Below, piece by piece: positions 1 to 9,263 of a stretch of 64,000 nt of DNA. Position numbers and translations under genes: made by a program. The notes beneath the pieces are model-generated. The model saw only the letters and a program-made list of their open reading frames with translations, was not told where the DNA came from and made no database searches. The first letter of the stretch is position 1, and each line of letters opens with the position of its first letter. The stretch covers positions 62,001-126,000 of the forward strand of contig NZ_LZKI01000115.1 of assembly GCF_001672755.1 (NCBI RefSeq). Reading direction: 5' to 3'. This DNA comes from Mycobacterium colombiense. GTDB taxonomy: Bacteria; Actinomycetota; Actinomycetes; Mycobacteriales; Mycobacteriaceae.

Positions 1-87
1 GTCGTGGCCGAAGCACGCGAATTCGGCCAGTCGAAAAGGTCGGTGTTGCAAAGCCTCCGGGCCCGGTACGCCGCCGACCGAGGCTAG
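1..87 (+). CDS. C-terminal end of an unidentified protein, cut by the window start
   Basis: The first 28 codons are open in frame 1 and end at TAG (85-87). The tail is basic and probably helical, ending RARYAADRG. In H37Rv order the gene before the Rv0026 homologue is Rv0025, a protein of about 120 residues, so this may be its end. That rests on position only because too little sequence is visible for a family call. Confidence 0.45.
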   Translation, partial: VVAEAREFGQSKRSVLQSLRARYAADRG

Positions 88-222
88 CCGGAACTAGTCC
101 ACACCGTGCGATGCAGTGAATTGTCGGCGGCGGTGCCCCTGAGTACTGTCGCCGAACATGGAGGGGTCGCGTCGTTTCCTGCAGCAGCTTTCGAGCAGGC
201 TGTGGCGCCGCCTGGCTGGCTG

Positions 223-1680
223 ATGTCGGCATATGACGACCTGCTCGCCGCGGTCAGATACGTCCGCGACCGCACCGGCGACCCGAACGCATGGCAGACG
301 GGATTGGCGCCCGCCGAAGTGACCGCCGTGATCACGCCGACCACTCGGCCCGAACAGGTCGAGGCGATCCTGCGCAAGATCCGCCAGCAGCACGCCGGCG
401 TCTTCGGCGCCGCAACGGCGGCCAATCCGCCCGTGCAGCGGCCGTCCGCCGAAACCTCGGCACTGCCGGATCGCGAGACGGGCGCCGCGGCCGAGGCCAT
501 TGCCAATGCCGAAGCCGCTCTTGCGCAACAGAATTCGACGAGCTCGCAGCTGGACATGCAGGTGGTCTCGGCGATCCTGAACGCGCACCTGCGTGCGGTC
601 GACGGCAGAGAAGCTCTGACCAAGCTGCAACACGAAACCGAAGCCGCGGTGCGGACCAGATCAGACCTGGACACCCCGGCGGGGGCCCGGGACTTCCAGC
701 GGTTTCTCATCGGCAAGCTCCGAGACATCCGCGAGATCGTCCTGAACGCCAGCCTGGACGACACGTCGAAGTCAGCGCTGATGGCCGCCTGGACGTCGCT
801 GTACGACGCCTCCAAAGGGGAACCGCATGCGCCAGGCGAACGGCCGGGGACGGCGGTGCCGGTTGGTGATACACCCGCCGGCGACGCGACCGATGATCTC
901 GACGCCGATTGGGATCCGCTGCTGGACTCCTTGTTTGCCGACGATGACGGCCTGTCCGGGGATGTGCCGGGGCCGAATCCGGGCGCGGGCGCGGCGATGC
1001 CGGCCGTACCGCAGCCGCCGATGGTGCCCACCATGCCCACCATGCCCAACTTCGGTGGTGGCTCACTGCCGGGGCTCGGCTCCACGCCGTCGATGGCCGG
1101 TTGGGAGCCCGGCGGACTTCCGCTCTCCGGACCAGAAGGTGGCGACGGGGCCGATCCGGCTCTTCAAGATCTGGCCGACGAGGAACTGCCGGACGACCAG
1201 GACCCGGGAGCGCGCGACGCCTCGGACGAGGTGGCGGGTGGCACCGACGCCCAGCACGGCACGTCGTCCGATGAGCCGCCGGCCGGTCCGACACCGGTGA
1301 CCTTGCCCGACGGGGAAACGGTGACCGCCGCCAGTCCCCAGTTGGCGGCCGCGATCACGGCCGCCGTCGCCGGCACCCCGATAGCGGAGGCTTTCCAACA
1401 GCAGGGGATGACCATTCCCCCACCGGGAACCGCGGTGCCCAGCCCCATCGATGCCCTGCAGGTGGTACCCGGCGATATCGGGATGTTCACCGATCGCCAC
1501 GCACTCGCCCTCGGCTCCGGCAAGGCGCTTTACGACGGCCAAATTCAACACATCGCCACCGTGAGCGGGCCGACCTTCTTAGGCTGGGAGCATCCGCCGG
1601 CGGCGGCCGCGGCAGTACCGACGCCGGCCAAGCCTGACCCACCGACACCCACCCGGCCGGCGACCTCGTCGACCACCTGA
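223..1680 (+). CDS. Rv0026-like protein, helical N-domain and Pro/Gly/Ala-rich linker
   Basis: About 485 residues if translation starts at ATG 223 (MSAYDDLLAAV). An in-frame GTG at 106 would add 39 residues. I prefer 223 because it leaves an upstream gap close to the one I recall before Rv0026. The first 240 residues look alpha-helical and charged. The middle (about residues 240-380) is a low-complexity Pro/Gly/Asp-rich linker. The last 100 residues form a second conserved-looking block (LAAAITAAVAGTPIAEAFQQ) ending in a Pro/Thr-rich tail. No enzyme motif is visible. It may belong to a mycobacterial DUF4226-type family. It precedes an EspC-like gene by 50 bases, so a role linked to type VII secretion is plausible but inferred. 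Confidence 0.7.
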   Translation: MSAYDDLLAAVRYVRDRTGDPNAWQTGLAPAEVTAVITPTTRPEQVEAILRKIRQQHAGVFGAATAANPPVQRPSAETSALPDRETGAAAEAIANAEAALAQQNSTSSQLDMQVVSAILNAHLRAVDGREALTKLQHETEAAVRTRSDLDTPAGARDFQRFLIGKLRDIREIVLNASLDDTSKSALMAAWTSLYDASKGEPHAPGERPGTAVPVGDTPAGDATDDLDADWDPLLDSLFADDDGLSGDVPGPNPGAGAAMPAVPQPPMVPTMPTMPNFGGGSLPGLGSTPSMAGWEPGGLPLSGPEGGDGADPALQDLADEELPDDQDPGARDASDEVAGGTDAQHGTSSDEPPAGPTPVTLPDGETVTAASPQLAAAITAAVAGTPIAEAFQQQGMTIPPPGTAVPSPIDALQVVPGDIGMFTDRHALALGSGKALYDGQIQHIATVSGPTFLGWEHPPAAAAAVPTPAKPDPPTPTRPATSSTT

Positions 1681-1730
1681 CAAAAATGAATCCGCCGGCA
1701 CAACCGGCGGTCGTCAACAGGAGACAGCGG

Positions 1731-2048
1731 ATGGCAGATTCGATTCATGTAGTGCCTGCGCACCTACGTCAGGCCGCCGCGCACCACCAGGACACCTCGG
1801 AATATTTGCGTACCGTTCCGTCGTCGCACGCCGCGATCCAAGAAAGCCTCGATTCGCTCGGGCCGATCTTCAGTGAACTGCGCGACGCGGGCCGGGAACT
1901 GCTGGAACTTCGACGCCAGTGTTATGAGCAGCAAGCAGCTGACCACGCGGATCTGGCCGACAAACTGACCGTTTCGGCGACGATGTGGGAACAGCACGAG
2001 CAGGAGGCGGCAGGGAAGTTCGGCGACATCGTCGACCGCGGTCGATGA
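1731..2048 (+). CDS. EspC-like type VII secretion target (Rv0027-like, DUF2580 family)
   Basis: 105 residues, the length I recall for Rv0027. The start at ATG 1731 follows an AGGAG ribosome-binding site. The protein opens with IHVVPAHLRQAAAHHQ and is predicted to be two helices, with LDSLGPIFSELRDAGRELLELRR in the middle region and a Trp (MWEQHEQ) in the second helix. This matches the small helical EspC/DUF2580 proteins secreted by or associated with ESX systems. It overlaps the next gene by ATGA, so the two are translationally coupled. No ESX core gene is in the window, so the secretion partner is unknown. Confidence 0.7.
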   Translation: MADSIHVVPAHLRQAAAHHQDTSEYLRTVPSSHAAIQESLDSLGPIFSELRDAGRELLELRRQCYEQQAADHADLADKLTVSATMWEQHEQEAAGKFGDIVDRGR

Positions 2049-2356
2049 CCGACGCGAATCCCGCTTTCGACACCGTTCACCCGAGTGGACACATCCTCGT
2101 CCGCTCTTGCCGCGGCGGCTATATGCACAGCGTCGCGCTGAGCGAAGAGGCGATGGAAACCGATGCCGAGACGTTGGCGCAGGGCATTCTGCTGACCGCC
2201 GACGTGTCGTGCCTCAAAGCGTTGCTGGAAATTCGCGACGAGATCGTCGCGGCCGGGCACACCCCGTCCGCGGAGGTTCCGACTCCCCGGGATCTCGATG
2301 CGGCCATCGAAAAGTTGCTGGCGCACAAACTGCGTCGCCGAAACGGTGTGCTTTAA
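2045..2356 (+). CDS. Small DUF2694-like protein (Rv0028-like)
   Basis: 103 residues starting in the ATGA overlap with the EspC-like gene. It contains GGYMHSVALSEEAMETDAE and a C-terminal helix rich in Leu and Lys (AAIEKLLAHKLRRR). The pattern resembles the mycobacteria-restricted DUF2694 proteins, which I associate with the small EspD/EspH-type ESX partner proteins. That link is from memory. Coupling to an EspC-like gene suggests the pair acts together, perhaps as chaperone and substrate. No membrane segment or signal peptide is visible. Confidence 0.65.
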   Translation: MTDANPAFDTVHPSGHILVRSCRGGYMHSVALSEEAMETDAETLAQGILLTADVSCLKALLEIRDEIVAAGHTPSAEVPTPRDLDAAIEKLLAHKLRRRNGVL

Positions 2357-2380
2357 AGGGCTGTGAGGCGAGCTGCCGGC

Positions 2381-2524
2381 CTAGCGCAACCACGGCTTAG
2401 CCACGCTGGGATCGGGCGCGATACCGGTCGGCGGCTCTACTGGATTGGGGCCGAACAACTCTCGCGCGCGAGCGAGCAAGGCGCGCACCTCGTCGAGTTG
2501 CTGCTGCAGTGCAGAATCAGCCAT
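2381..2524 (-). CDS. Small antisense ORF, 47 residues
   Basis: An ATG at 2524 (complement) opens 47 codons ending in TAG at 2381. The product begins MADSALQQQLDEVRALLARA, a clean amphipathic helix, then has a Pro-rich tail GPNPVEPPTGIAPDPSVAKP. Its residue pattern looks like real protein: helix then ordered Pro turns. It fills the 250-base space between the Rv0028-like and Rv0029-like genes, and I recall a space of similar size in H37Rv. It lies on the strand opposite to its neighbours. I do not recognise its function. Confidence 0.55.
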   Translation of the reverse strand: MADSALQQQLDEVRALLARARELFGPNPVEPPTGIAPDPSVAKPWLR

Positions 2525-2606
2525 GGCCTTACGCTACCCAGGGCCTTGCGACCGCACAATTCACTGACCGCACAAGTCGCCCGCCGGGTCCCGGTACGCT
2601 TAGCCG

Positions 2607-4199
2607 GTGGCGGTCTTCGGTCGGATGTCGGCGCGCCAGCGCCTCCGGAGAGCTACCCGGGAATCACTGGCGATGCCGGCTTTCAGCTCCCCTATCGACT
2701 GCACCCCGTGGGTGACAGGCGGGCTGTGGCCTGCCGAATTGTCGACGGTGACGCCCGAAACCGCCACCCTCGCTGAGTATCTCAAGGCTGACCTGGAACG
2801 AATTGCCCGCGCCGCCAACGACGAACTGAAGTTGCTCAAGCGATCGGGAATGACGGACCCTTCCCGGCAGGCGGCGGAGGCCCGGGTCATCGACGCCGCC
2901 CGTGGACGTGCCGTGCGCCGAGTCGAATCGACGATCCGCTATTTGCATGCGGTGCAGAGTGGAGTGCAGGCCCGCGTTGCTCCCCCACCGCGGGTAGAGC
3001 CGTCCGACGCGGACCTGGAAAAGACGCAGGTGCTGCCCGTAATCCGCGAGACGAAGCCCGCCGCCGAGGCGCCTCCGCCGAGTAGGCCCGAGTCGACCCC
3101 GCGACCGGGCAGAAGGCGCCGTCGTCGAGAGTCCGCGGAAGAGACCCGTACCGCCGACGCGTCAGATCTCGATCAGACGCAAGTCATTCCGGTGGTCAGG
3201 GACGAGCCGGTTTCGCCGACGGCGGCGGAGCCTGCGCCCGAGCCGACCCCAGAGCTGACCGATTCCGGTCGTCACCACGCGGTGGTCGAGCCGGGCGACG
3301 AGCACGAGCCTGTCGCCGCCGAAGCGCCGCATCTCGACGAGACGCAGGTGATCCCCTTGGTCACCCAGGCGGAGCCGGTATTCGGGGCGCCGGCGCAGCG
3401 CGCGCCCGAGCCGGCCCCAGAGCTGACCGATTCCGGTCGTCACCACGCGGTGGTCGACGAGCCGTCCGTCGCAGAGGCGGAGCCGCCCCGGCAGGACCCC
3501 CCGGTTGATGTCACGCCCGTCGCCGAGGCAGAAACTACCGCCTTCGCGGCGGCCCGGCCGCGGACCGAAAAGCAAACGCCGCCAACAGGATCCGACAACG
3601 AGCGGCTGAATCGGCTGCTCGAGTTCGTGGTCCGGCAGGAGCCACGCGTGAATTGGGCGATCGGCGACCGCGCCGACGGCACGACGGTACTCGTCACCGA
3701 CCTCGCTCACGGATGGATACCGTCCGGCATCACCCTTCCGGCGGGCGTGCAGTTGTTGGAGCCCGAGCGGCGCCCCGGCAGGGTGACCGCGCTGATCGGC
3801 GAAACGGCGCGCGTCGTCACTTACGCTCCCGGTGATTCGCTGCGCCGCTCGGTCGACTTCGCCGCGACCAGGTCGTCGGTCGAGCCGCGCACCCTGCCTG
3901 TGATCGATGATTTGGCGAGCGTGCTCAGCGCGACCACCCGCAGGCGTGACGATCTGCCCAAGATCGTGCCGAGGTTGGCGGAGGCCGCCGCCGCCGGAAC
4001 GGTCGTCGTCGACCAGGAGGTCGACGTGCTGCGGGTACACCTCGATACCGCGCGTTACCAGCTCCTCGTTCAGTACCCGAACGTCAATCCCGCGCTCCTG
4101 CTCAAGTGCCTGTTGATGGCCGCCACCGAGGGCATCGCCAGCGGCGACGCGGTGTCCGCGAACTACCACCTCGCCTGGTATCAAAAGCTCAGCGGGTGA
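2607..4199 (+). CDS. Rv0029-like protein with repeat linker (DUF5631/DUF5632-type)
   Basis: 530 residues from GTG 2607, against roughly 365 for Rv0029 as I recall it. The first 115 residues are a helical domain (ATLAEYLKADLERIARAAND). The last 200 form a mixed alpha/beta domain ending ANYHLAWYQKLSG. Between them is a disordered linker holding three copies of DL(D/E)xTQV(I/L)P(V/L) near 3010, 3165 and 3330, and two copies of ELTDSGRHHAVV near 3255 and 3420. The extra length comes from this linker. The repeats resemble Ser/Thr-kinase phosphoacceptor sites. There is no signal peptide or membrane segment. It lies with ESX-flavoured genes; the function is unknown. Confidence 0.7.
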   Translation: MAVFGRMSARQRLRRATRESLAMPAFSSPIDCTPWVTGGLWPAELSTVTPETATLAEYLKADLERIARAANDELKLLKRSGMTDPSRQAAEARVIDAARGRAVRRVESTIRYLHAVQSGVQARVAPPPRVEPSDADLEKTQVLPVIRETKPAAEAPPPSRPESTPRPGRRRRRRESAEETRTADASDLDQTQVIPVVRDEPVSPTAAEPAPEPTPELTDSGRHHAVVEPGDEHEPVAAEAPHLDETQVIPLVTQAEPVFGAPAQRAPEPAPELTDSGRHHAVVDEPSVAEAEPPRQDPPVDVTPVAEAETTAFAAARPRTEKQTPPTGSDNERLNRLLEFVVRQEPRVNWAIGDRADGTTVLVTDLAHGWIPSGITLPAGVQLLEPERRPGRVTALIGETARVVTYAPGDSLRRSVDFAATRSSVEPRTLPVIDDLASVLSATTRRRDDLPKIVPRLAEAAAAGTVVVDQEVDVLRVHLDTARYQLLVQYPNVNPALLLKCLLMAATEGIASGDAVSANYHLAWYQKLSG

Positions 4200-4238
4200 A
4201 CGCGCGGCGGGCAAGCCGCAAACCTGCTCGCGCATGAA

Positions 4239-4268
4239 TTGACGCTGGTCGGAGGGGTCGACGATACT
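4239..4268 (+). promoter_or_regulatory. Putative sigma-A type promoter for the EbfC-like gene
   Basis: TTGACG (4239-4244) and GATACT (4263-4268) are separated by 18 bases. The expected start of transcription falls at about 4274-4276, on the ATG (4272) or GTG (4275) of the next gene. The transcript would therefore be leaderless, which is common in mycobacteria. Confidence 0.5.
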
Positions 4269-4271
4269 GTC

Positions 4272-4592
4272 ATGGTGGCGGGTTCGGGCAGTCGCGCGAA
4301 TCTCAGCGAGAAGGATCTCGTCGAATCGGTTCTTCGGGAACTGAGCGAGGCGGCCGACAAGTGGGAAGCCCTTGTGGCGCAGGCCGAAGCCGTCACCTAC
4401 AGCGTCGACCTGGGTGACGTCCACGCGGTCGCGAATTCCGACGGCCGGTTACTCAAACTGACTTTGCATCCCGGGGTGATGACCGGGTACGGCCACGGGG
4501 AGCTGGCCGAAAGACTGAACCTCGCGATTACCGCACTGCGCGAGGAGGCAGAGGCCGAGAACCGGGCGAGCTACGGCGGCCCGCTGCACTGA
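4272..4592 (+). CDS. YbaB/EbfC-family protein (Rv0030-like, EspL-like)
   Basis: 106 residues from ATG 4272. Key stretch: LAEAVTYSVDLGDVHAV-like N-half followed by the EbfC signature style NSDGRLLKLTLHPGVM, then a C-terminal helix with LAERLNLAITALREEAEAE. The family includes nucleoid-associated EbfC and the ESX-1 accessory protein EspL. Placement after the Rv0026-Rv0029 block favours the second type of role, but DNA binding is not excluded. It probably has its own leaderless promoter. An in-frame TTG at 4239 is unlikely because it is part of the -35 box. Confidence 0.65.
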   Translation: MVAGSGSRANLSEKDLVESVLRELSEAADKWEALVAQAEAVTYSVDLGDVHAVANSDGRLLKLTLHPGVMTGYGHGELAERLNLAITALREEAEAENRASYGGPLH

Positions 4593-4606
4593 CGCGTATC
4601 GCGCGC

Positions 4607-5380
4607 TCATCGACCGGCGCCGGGTGGGCCCGCGAAAGCCTGCGCGATCTGCAACCACCGCTGCGCGTCCGCGCCTTGGGCGGTGACGTCGAGGGCGCTC
4701 AACGGGCGACGCTGGGTAACCAGGAAGCAGAAATCCTCCGCGGAGCCACCGACCCGCTGCTCGGCACCGGCTGGCCCCCAGGACCAGGTATCGCCGGCGG
4801 GCCCGCGCAGCTCGACCAGGAACGGCTCGGCCGGTGGCGTCAGATTGTTGACGGCGAAGGCGAAGTCGCGGGTACGCACCCCGAGGTGAGCGATCGACCG
4901 CAGGCGCTCGGTCGCGGGCCGCGTCACACCCAGGGCGTCGGCGACATCGAGGCCGTGCGCCCAGGTCTCCATCAAGCGCGCGGTGGCCATCGAGGCCGCG
5001 CTCATCGGCGGCCCGAACCACGGGAGCTTGCGACCGGGCTGCACCGTGAGCAGCGCGTCGTGCAGCCGGCCCCGGGTGACCCGCCAGTCCGCGAGCAACT
5101 CGGCCGGCGCCAGCGCCGCCAGCTCATCGGCGCCTTTGTCGACGAAGCCCGCCGGGTCGGCGGCCGCGCTGGCCAACGCCTCGGCGAAGCCGGCCTCGTC
5201 GGTGACCGCGATCAGTGCGACCCGGTCCGTCCACAGCAGGTGGCCGATCTGGTGTGCGATCGTCCACCCCGGCGCCGGTGTGGGGTCCCCCCAGCGGTCG
5301 GGCGGCAACGGCGCGACCAGCTCGTCGAGCGCGTCGCTTTCGGCACGCAGGTCGTCGACCATGGGCGCGGGCCCGGTCAT
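4607..5380 (-). CDS. Mycothiol-dependent maleylpyruvate isomerase/DinB-fold protein (Rv0036c)
   Basis: 257 residues, the same length as Rv0036c as I recall. The N-terminal four-helix DinB-type domain shows the metal-site pattern [20 protein letters not shown] (about residues 35-55) and a later [13 protein letters not shown]. The C-terminal domain carries [16 protein letters not shown]. The family uses mycothiol and a divalent metal in isomerisation or transfer reactions; the substrate here is unknown. The start at ATG 5380 gives [11 protein letters not shown]. It ends 14 bases from the convergent EbfC-like gene, and the MFS gene lies 50 bases upstream on the same strand. Confidence 0.75.
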   Translation of the reverse strand: MTGPAPMVDDLRAESDALDELVAPLPPDRWGDPTPAPGWTIAHQIGHLLWTDRVALIAVTDEAGFAEALASAAADPAGFVDKGADELAALAPAELLADWRVTRGRLHDALLTVQPGRKLPWFGPPMSAASMATARLMETWAHGLDVADALGVTRPATERLRSIAHLGVRTRDFAFAVNNLTPPAEPFLVELRGPAGDTWSWGPAGAEQRVGGSAEDFCFLVTQRRPLSALDVTAQGADAQRWLQIAQAFAGPPGAGR

Positions 5381-5430
5381 CGGAGCCCTCGACTGTCGGC
5401 TGCGGCCGTCGGACACGTCACGTCTGTACC

Positions 5431-6717
5431 TTAACGATCGTTCGCCTGCTCCCCGCGGCGCCCGACGATGCTGTGCAATGCCAGGCCGATCAGGTAGAGC
5501 ACCGATCCGAACAGCGCGAATGCGGGTGCGTGCCCGTCGTCGGGAATCAAGGTGCCGGCCACCGTGATCGAGACGATGAACGCGACCCAGAACAGCGCGT
5601 CCTGCACGGCGAACACATGCCCGCGAAGAGCGTCGTCGACATCCATCTGGATCGCGGTGTCGGCGCACAGCTTGACCATCTGCACGGTGACGCCGAGCAG
5701 GAAGCCGCACGCGACCATCACCGGGAGAAGCAACTCGGCGCCGGCGACCTCGATGATCGCCGACGTCGCCAACGCGCCGTTGGCGGTCGCGTAGCGCCCC
5801 CAGCGGCGGATGGCGGGCGGCGTCAGAACGTTGGCCAGGAAGGCGCCGAGCCCCGCGGCGCCGAAGAAGAGTAAGGCGGTGCCGAATCCCCCGCCCTCGA
5901 GGTTGGGCATGTGGTGGACCAGCAACAAGACCAGCAGCGAGTTGATGCCGATGACCATCCGGTGGGCGGCCAAGCCGGACAGAGTGGCGGCCACCGTAGG
6001 GCGCTGCGCCACCGTCCGTACGCCGTGCAGCCAGCCGGTGATCACCGCGTAGATGACCGGCCCGTGGATCGCTCGCCGGGTGTCGTCGGGCCCCAGTACC
6101 CGCGCCCCGAACCGCAGGGACAGCAGCAACGCGATCGACACGGGAACCGCTGTGAGGTACACGGTCGCCGAGGCGCCCTTGTCGCTGGACCCGACGATGA
6201 ACCGGGGCACCAGCATGAAGTTTGCGCCGAGGAACGCCGCGATGGCCCCGGATGCGGTGGCAACCGAGTTCATCGTCACCACCTGCTCGCGCGGCACCAC
6301 GTGCGGCAGCGATGCCGACAGCCCGGACCCGACGAAGCGGGCCAAGCCGTTGGCGAACAGAGCGCCCAGCAGCAGCGGCAGGTCACCGGCCCGCACCGCC
6401 AGGATGGTGCCGATCGCGGCGAAGAGGATCAGTCGGCCCACGTTGGCGCCGACGAGCACCAGCCGCCGGTCCCATCGATCCATCAGCGCACCAGCGAACG
6501 GACCGAGCAGCGAGTACGGCAAGAACAGGACCGTGAAGGCGCGCGCGATGGCGAGAGGATCGGCGGCCCGATCCGGGTTGAACAGCAGGGCGCCGGCCAG
6601 GGCAGCCTGGAATAAGCCGTCACCGAATTGGCTCGCAACGCGCACCTGCAGCAGCCGCCAGAAATCCGGCAAACCACGCACGGACCGCCAAATTTCGACG
6701 GGTGCACTGGACTGCAT
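5431..6717 (-). CDS. Major facilitator superfamily transporter (Rv0037c)
   Basis: About 428 residues from ATG 6717 ([20 protein letters not shown]). Twelve or so hydrophobic segments are visible, for example [53 protein letters not shown] and [16 protein letters not shown]. The MFS loop motif [10 protein letters not shown] sits between the second and third segments. The substrate is unknown; efflux of a small molecule is the usual guess. It probably forms a two-gene operon with the isomerase-like gene downstream. Earlier in-frame starts exist, but they overlap the divergent YqgE promoter. Confidence 0.8.
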   Translation of the reverse strand: MQSSAPVEIWRSVRGLPDFWRLLQVRVASQFGDGLFQAALAGALLFNPDRAADPLAIARAFTVLFLPYSLLGPFAGALMDRWDRRLVLVGANVGRLILFAAIGTILAVRAGDLPLLLGALFANGLARFVGSGLSASLPHVVPREQVVTMNSVATASGAIAAFLGANFMLVPRFIVGSSDKGASATVYLTAVPVSIALLLSLRFGARVLGPDDTRRAIHGPVIYAVITGWLHGVRTVAQRPTVAATLSGLAAHRMVIGINSLLVLLLVHHMPNLEGGGFGTALLFFGAAGLGAFLANVLTPPAIRRWGRYATANGALATSAIIEVAGAELLLPVMVACGFLLGVTVQMVKLCADTAIQMDVDDALRGHVFAVQDALFWVAFIVSITVAGTLIPDDGHAPAFALFGSVLYLIGLALHSIVGRRGEQANDR

Positions 6718-6863
6718 CCGGGTTGGGATCACCGAAACCGACTTCCACGATTGGGGGCTGGCAAAGCTCGCGCGATCAGAGCGTCTCAACCACAGTACAA
6801 ATCTCCTTGGCCCACGCTCTCGATTGCCCTGGGCCACGATGCGCCGGATGCGATGATGGTGGG

Positions 6864-7469
6864 GTGCCGCCGCCGGAGGATCCAGAGGACTACGTCGCAC
6901 CTGCCGCGCAACGGGTGCGTGCGGGCACTTTGCTGCTCGCCAACACCGATCTCCTCGAACCGACCTTCCGGCGCAGTGTGATCTACATCGTCGAGCACAA
7001 CGACGGAGGCACTCTGGGTGTCGTCCTGAACCGCGCCAGCGAAACCGCTGTTTACAACGTGTTGCCCCAGTGGACCAAGCTGTCGGCGAAGCCGAAGACG
7101 ATGTTCATCGGGGGGCCGGTGAAGCGTGACGCTGCGTTGTGTCTGGCGACGCTGCGGGTCGGCGCCGATCCCCAGGGCGTGCCGGGCTTGCGCCACGTGG
7201 ACGGCCGGGTGGTCATGGTCGACCTGGACGCTGATCCAGACGTGATCGCGCCGCTGGTCGAAGGGGTGCGAATCTTCGCGGGGTACTCGGGCTGGACGAT
7301 CGGTCAGCTGGAAGGCGAGATCGAGCGCGACGACTGGATCGTGTTGTCTGCCTTGCCATCCGACGTGCTCGTCGGACCGAGATCCGACTTGTGGGGCCAA
7401 GTCCTGCGTCGCCAGCCGCTGCCGCTCTCGCTGCTGGCCACCCACCCCATCGACATCAGCCGGAACTAG
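6864..7469 (+). CDS. YqgE/AlgH family protein (Rv0038)
   Basis: 201 residues from GTG 6864 ([18 protein letters not shown]), chosen because this N-terminus fits Rv0038. Family marks are [43 protein letters not shown] and [14 protein letters not shown]. YqgE proteins are small cytoplasmic proteins with no agreed biochemical function. Divergent from the MFS gene and convergent with the Rv0039c homologue. Confidence 0.85.
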   Translation: MPPPEDPEDYVAPAAQRVRAGTLLLANTDLLEPTFRRSVIYIVEHNDGGTLGVVLNRASETAVYNVLPQWTKLSAKPKTMFIGGPVKRDAALCLATLRVGADPQGVPGLRHVDGRVVMVDLDADPDVIAPLVEGVRIFAGYSGWTIGQLEGEIERDDWIVLSALPSDVLVGPRSDLWGQVLRRQPLPLSLLATHPIDISRN

Positions 7470-7502
7470 GGCTGCTGACGTCGGGCCCACCGGCCCTCTA
7501 GT

Positions 7503-7844
7503 TCACTGGCACGACTGCGTGCAGCCGGCGCAGCTGCCGGCGCAGACGGGCGCCGCCGCTTCCTGGCGCAGCGCGAAGCGCGCGGTCTGCCACGAGCCCG
7601 CGGCCAGCGTTCCGAGCGCGCCCACCACACAGACGATGAGTACGACCAGCGCCGTTTTCGGGACGGCGGCCATGGCCACCGCGCCGCCGGCTGCCAACAT
7701 CACCGCAGCCGCCAACTGGGTCGGCGCCATCGCGCGCAGCGCCAACGCGGTGGCGCCGAAATTCCGGTTGTGGGCAAGCGACCAGGTGCCGAACCCCGCC
7801 GAGGCCACCGCCGCACACATGCACAGCACGCCCGCAATCAGCAT
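7503..7844 (-). CDS. Small membrane protein with Cys-rich tail (Rv0039c)
   Basis: 113 residues. Three hydrophobic segments are visible (LIAGVLCMCAAVASAGFG, LAAAVMLAAGGAVAMAA, ALVVLIVCVVGALGTLA). The last 14 residues hold four cysteines spaced CxxxCxxCxxxC (CAGSCAGCTQSC), which could bind a metal or form disulfides. No family function is known to me. It follows the Mtc28-like gene on the same strand, with a 68-base gap. Confidence 0.75.
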   Translation of the reverse strand: MLIAGVLCMCAAVASAGFGTWSLAHNRNFGATALALRAMAPTQLAAAVMLAAGGAVAMAAVPKTALVVLIVCVVGALGTLAAGSWQTARFALRQEAAAPVCAGSCAGCTQSCQ

Positions 7845-7912
7845 GGGCTCACAATACGAGCCGGGTCAGCGGCCCGCGCATCCGGCTCGATGGGTGCCGG
7901 CGCCGCCGTCCT

Positions 7913-9091
7913 CTAGTGCTGCAGGAACGAGAAGTTCGGCAGCGGGGGCAGGCCCGGCACCATGGCCAACAGGCTGGGGGTGCGCTGCGGGTTCGTCACG
8001 GGCGCCTGCGCGGGGAGCCCGCCCGGGGCCGCGAGGGACGTCTGGGCGAGCGGTACCAGCGGAGCCGCGCCGGGAGCCGGGGGGGCGACCGGAGCCACAG
8101 CGGCCGGGGCGACCGGGGCGACCGGGGCAGCAACGGGAGCCGGGACGACGGGCGCGACCGGAGCCACACCGGGTGCCGGGGCGGCAGGCGCGACCGGAGC
8201 GGCGGCGGGAGGCTGGGCGGGCAGCCCGACCGGGGAAGCGGCGGGGACCTGGGCGGGTGCCGGGGCGGCCGCGCCAGGGGCGCTCACGCGGAATCCGTTG
8301 ATGATCGCGTCGGTGGCCGGTGCGTCGGCGACGCTCACCGCGCGGTCGGTGGTCACCGACAGCGACACGAGGTATTTGTCGTGCCCGGACGTGGCGATGA
8401 CGTGACGCCGCGACGTGTTGAGGGTCAAATCACCGTCACGGTAGGTGCCTTCGACGATCGACGACGGGAAGCCGCCGAAATCGGTCATCGCGGCGTTGGT
8501 GGGCTGCCACGCCAGAAGCTTCTGGCTGTCGACGTAACCGTGGGTGATGGCCTCTTTCGGGTCGAAGTTGCCGACCAGTTTGTACACCACGACCTGCGCA
8601 TTCGACGAGTAGATGCTGCTGCCGTGCCGGTCGGCGATCACCGCGAATGCGTCGGGCACGTTGGGATCAGGCACCTGCGTCCAGCGTGCGGGTAGCGGCA
8701 AGGTGATGTCGAGCGCCTTGAAGCCCTCAGGCTTTTGCGCCTCGAGCTTCACGCCCTTCGACTGCAGGAACTCGTGGATGGTGCCCGACGTCGCGGGAGC
8801 CGGAGCCGGGGCCGGCGGGTTGACCGCGGCCGGCGCGGCGGTTCCCGGGGCGGTGGCGGTCGCCGGCGGGGCGATCTGGTTGCCGGCCGGCGGGGCCGCG
8901 AGGTATCTGCTCGGCGGCACCAACTCGGGCCCGAGGTTCTGCGGCGCCGGGGCGGGAACCGCGGGGACGGGCGCCGGCGCTGGGGGCACCGGGTCTGCCG
9001 ATGCCGTGCCGCCCGCAACAACCGCCAGGCCCATCAGACCAGCGACCATACCGCCGAGGAGTGCCCGGTGGACGGGGACGATCTCAATCAT
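7913..9091 (-). CDS. mtc28: Mtc28/LpqN-type secreted proline-rich antigen (Rv0040c)
   Basis: About 392 residues from ATG 9091 ([15 protein letters not shown]). A Sec signal peptide is clear: a basic-light N-region, [21 protein letters not shown], with cleavage likely after TASA. A Pro/Ala-rich segment follows, then the conserved core (about residues 100-260: [44 protein letters not shown]), and a long Ala/Pro/Val tail. The tail is clearly longer than in the 310-residue H37Rv protein as I recall it. The product is exported to the cell envelope or medium and its role is unknown. It is divergent from leuS. Confidence 0.85.
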   Translation of the reverse strand: MIEIVPVHRALLGGMVAGLMGLAVVAGGTASADPVPPAPAPVPAVPAPAPQNLGPELVPPSRYLAAPPAGNQIAPPATATAPGTAAPAAVNPPAPAPAPATSGTIHEFLQSKGVKLEAQKPEGFKALDITLPLPARWTQVPDPNVPDAFAVIADRHGSSIYSSNAQVVVYKLVGNFDPKEAITHGYVDSQKLLAWQPTNAAMTDFGGFPSSIVEGTYRDGDLTLNTSRRHVIATSGHDKYLVSLSVTTDRAVSVADAPATDAIINGFRVSAPGAAAPAPAQVPAASPVGLPAQPPAAAPVAPAAPAPGVAPVAPVVPAPVAAPVAPVAPAAVAPVAPPAPGAAPLVPLAQTSLAAPGGLPAQAPVTNPQRTPSLLAMVPGLPPLPNFSFLQH

Positions 9092-9263
9092 CTGCGTCGG
9101 TCCTTCCAAAAGGCGTCAGTACCAGAAGCCGTCGATAGTGGCTGACTGTAACTAGAGGTCAAAGGCGGTGAACAGGCTCGAAACACACCTGGGATGAACC
9201 TCTGATCGGCGCGCGACGGAACCGAGACCAACCTGTGGCCTGGGGACCCGCCGTGTCGGCCCT

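Noticed and set aside
3162-4424. A 420-codon open frame on the minus strand across the Rv0029-like gene
   Set aside because: It is a mirror frame of a high-GC gene. Its product is His/Arg/Gly-rich without any domain, while the plus strand gives a coherent protein.
5431-6900. Long start of the MFS gene at 6900
   Set aside because: The extra 61 residues are Arg/Pro-rich with no membrane signal and would overlap the YqgE start region. ATG 6717 fits the family better.
8040-8280. Repeated GGGGCGACCGGAGC-type units as a possible repeat element
   Set aside because: They encode the Ala/Pro/Val tail of the Mtc28-like protein and are explained by coding low complexity.
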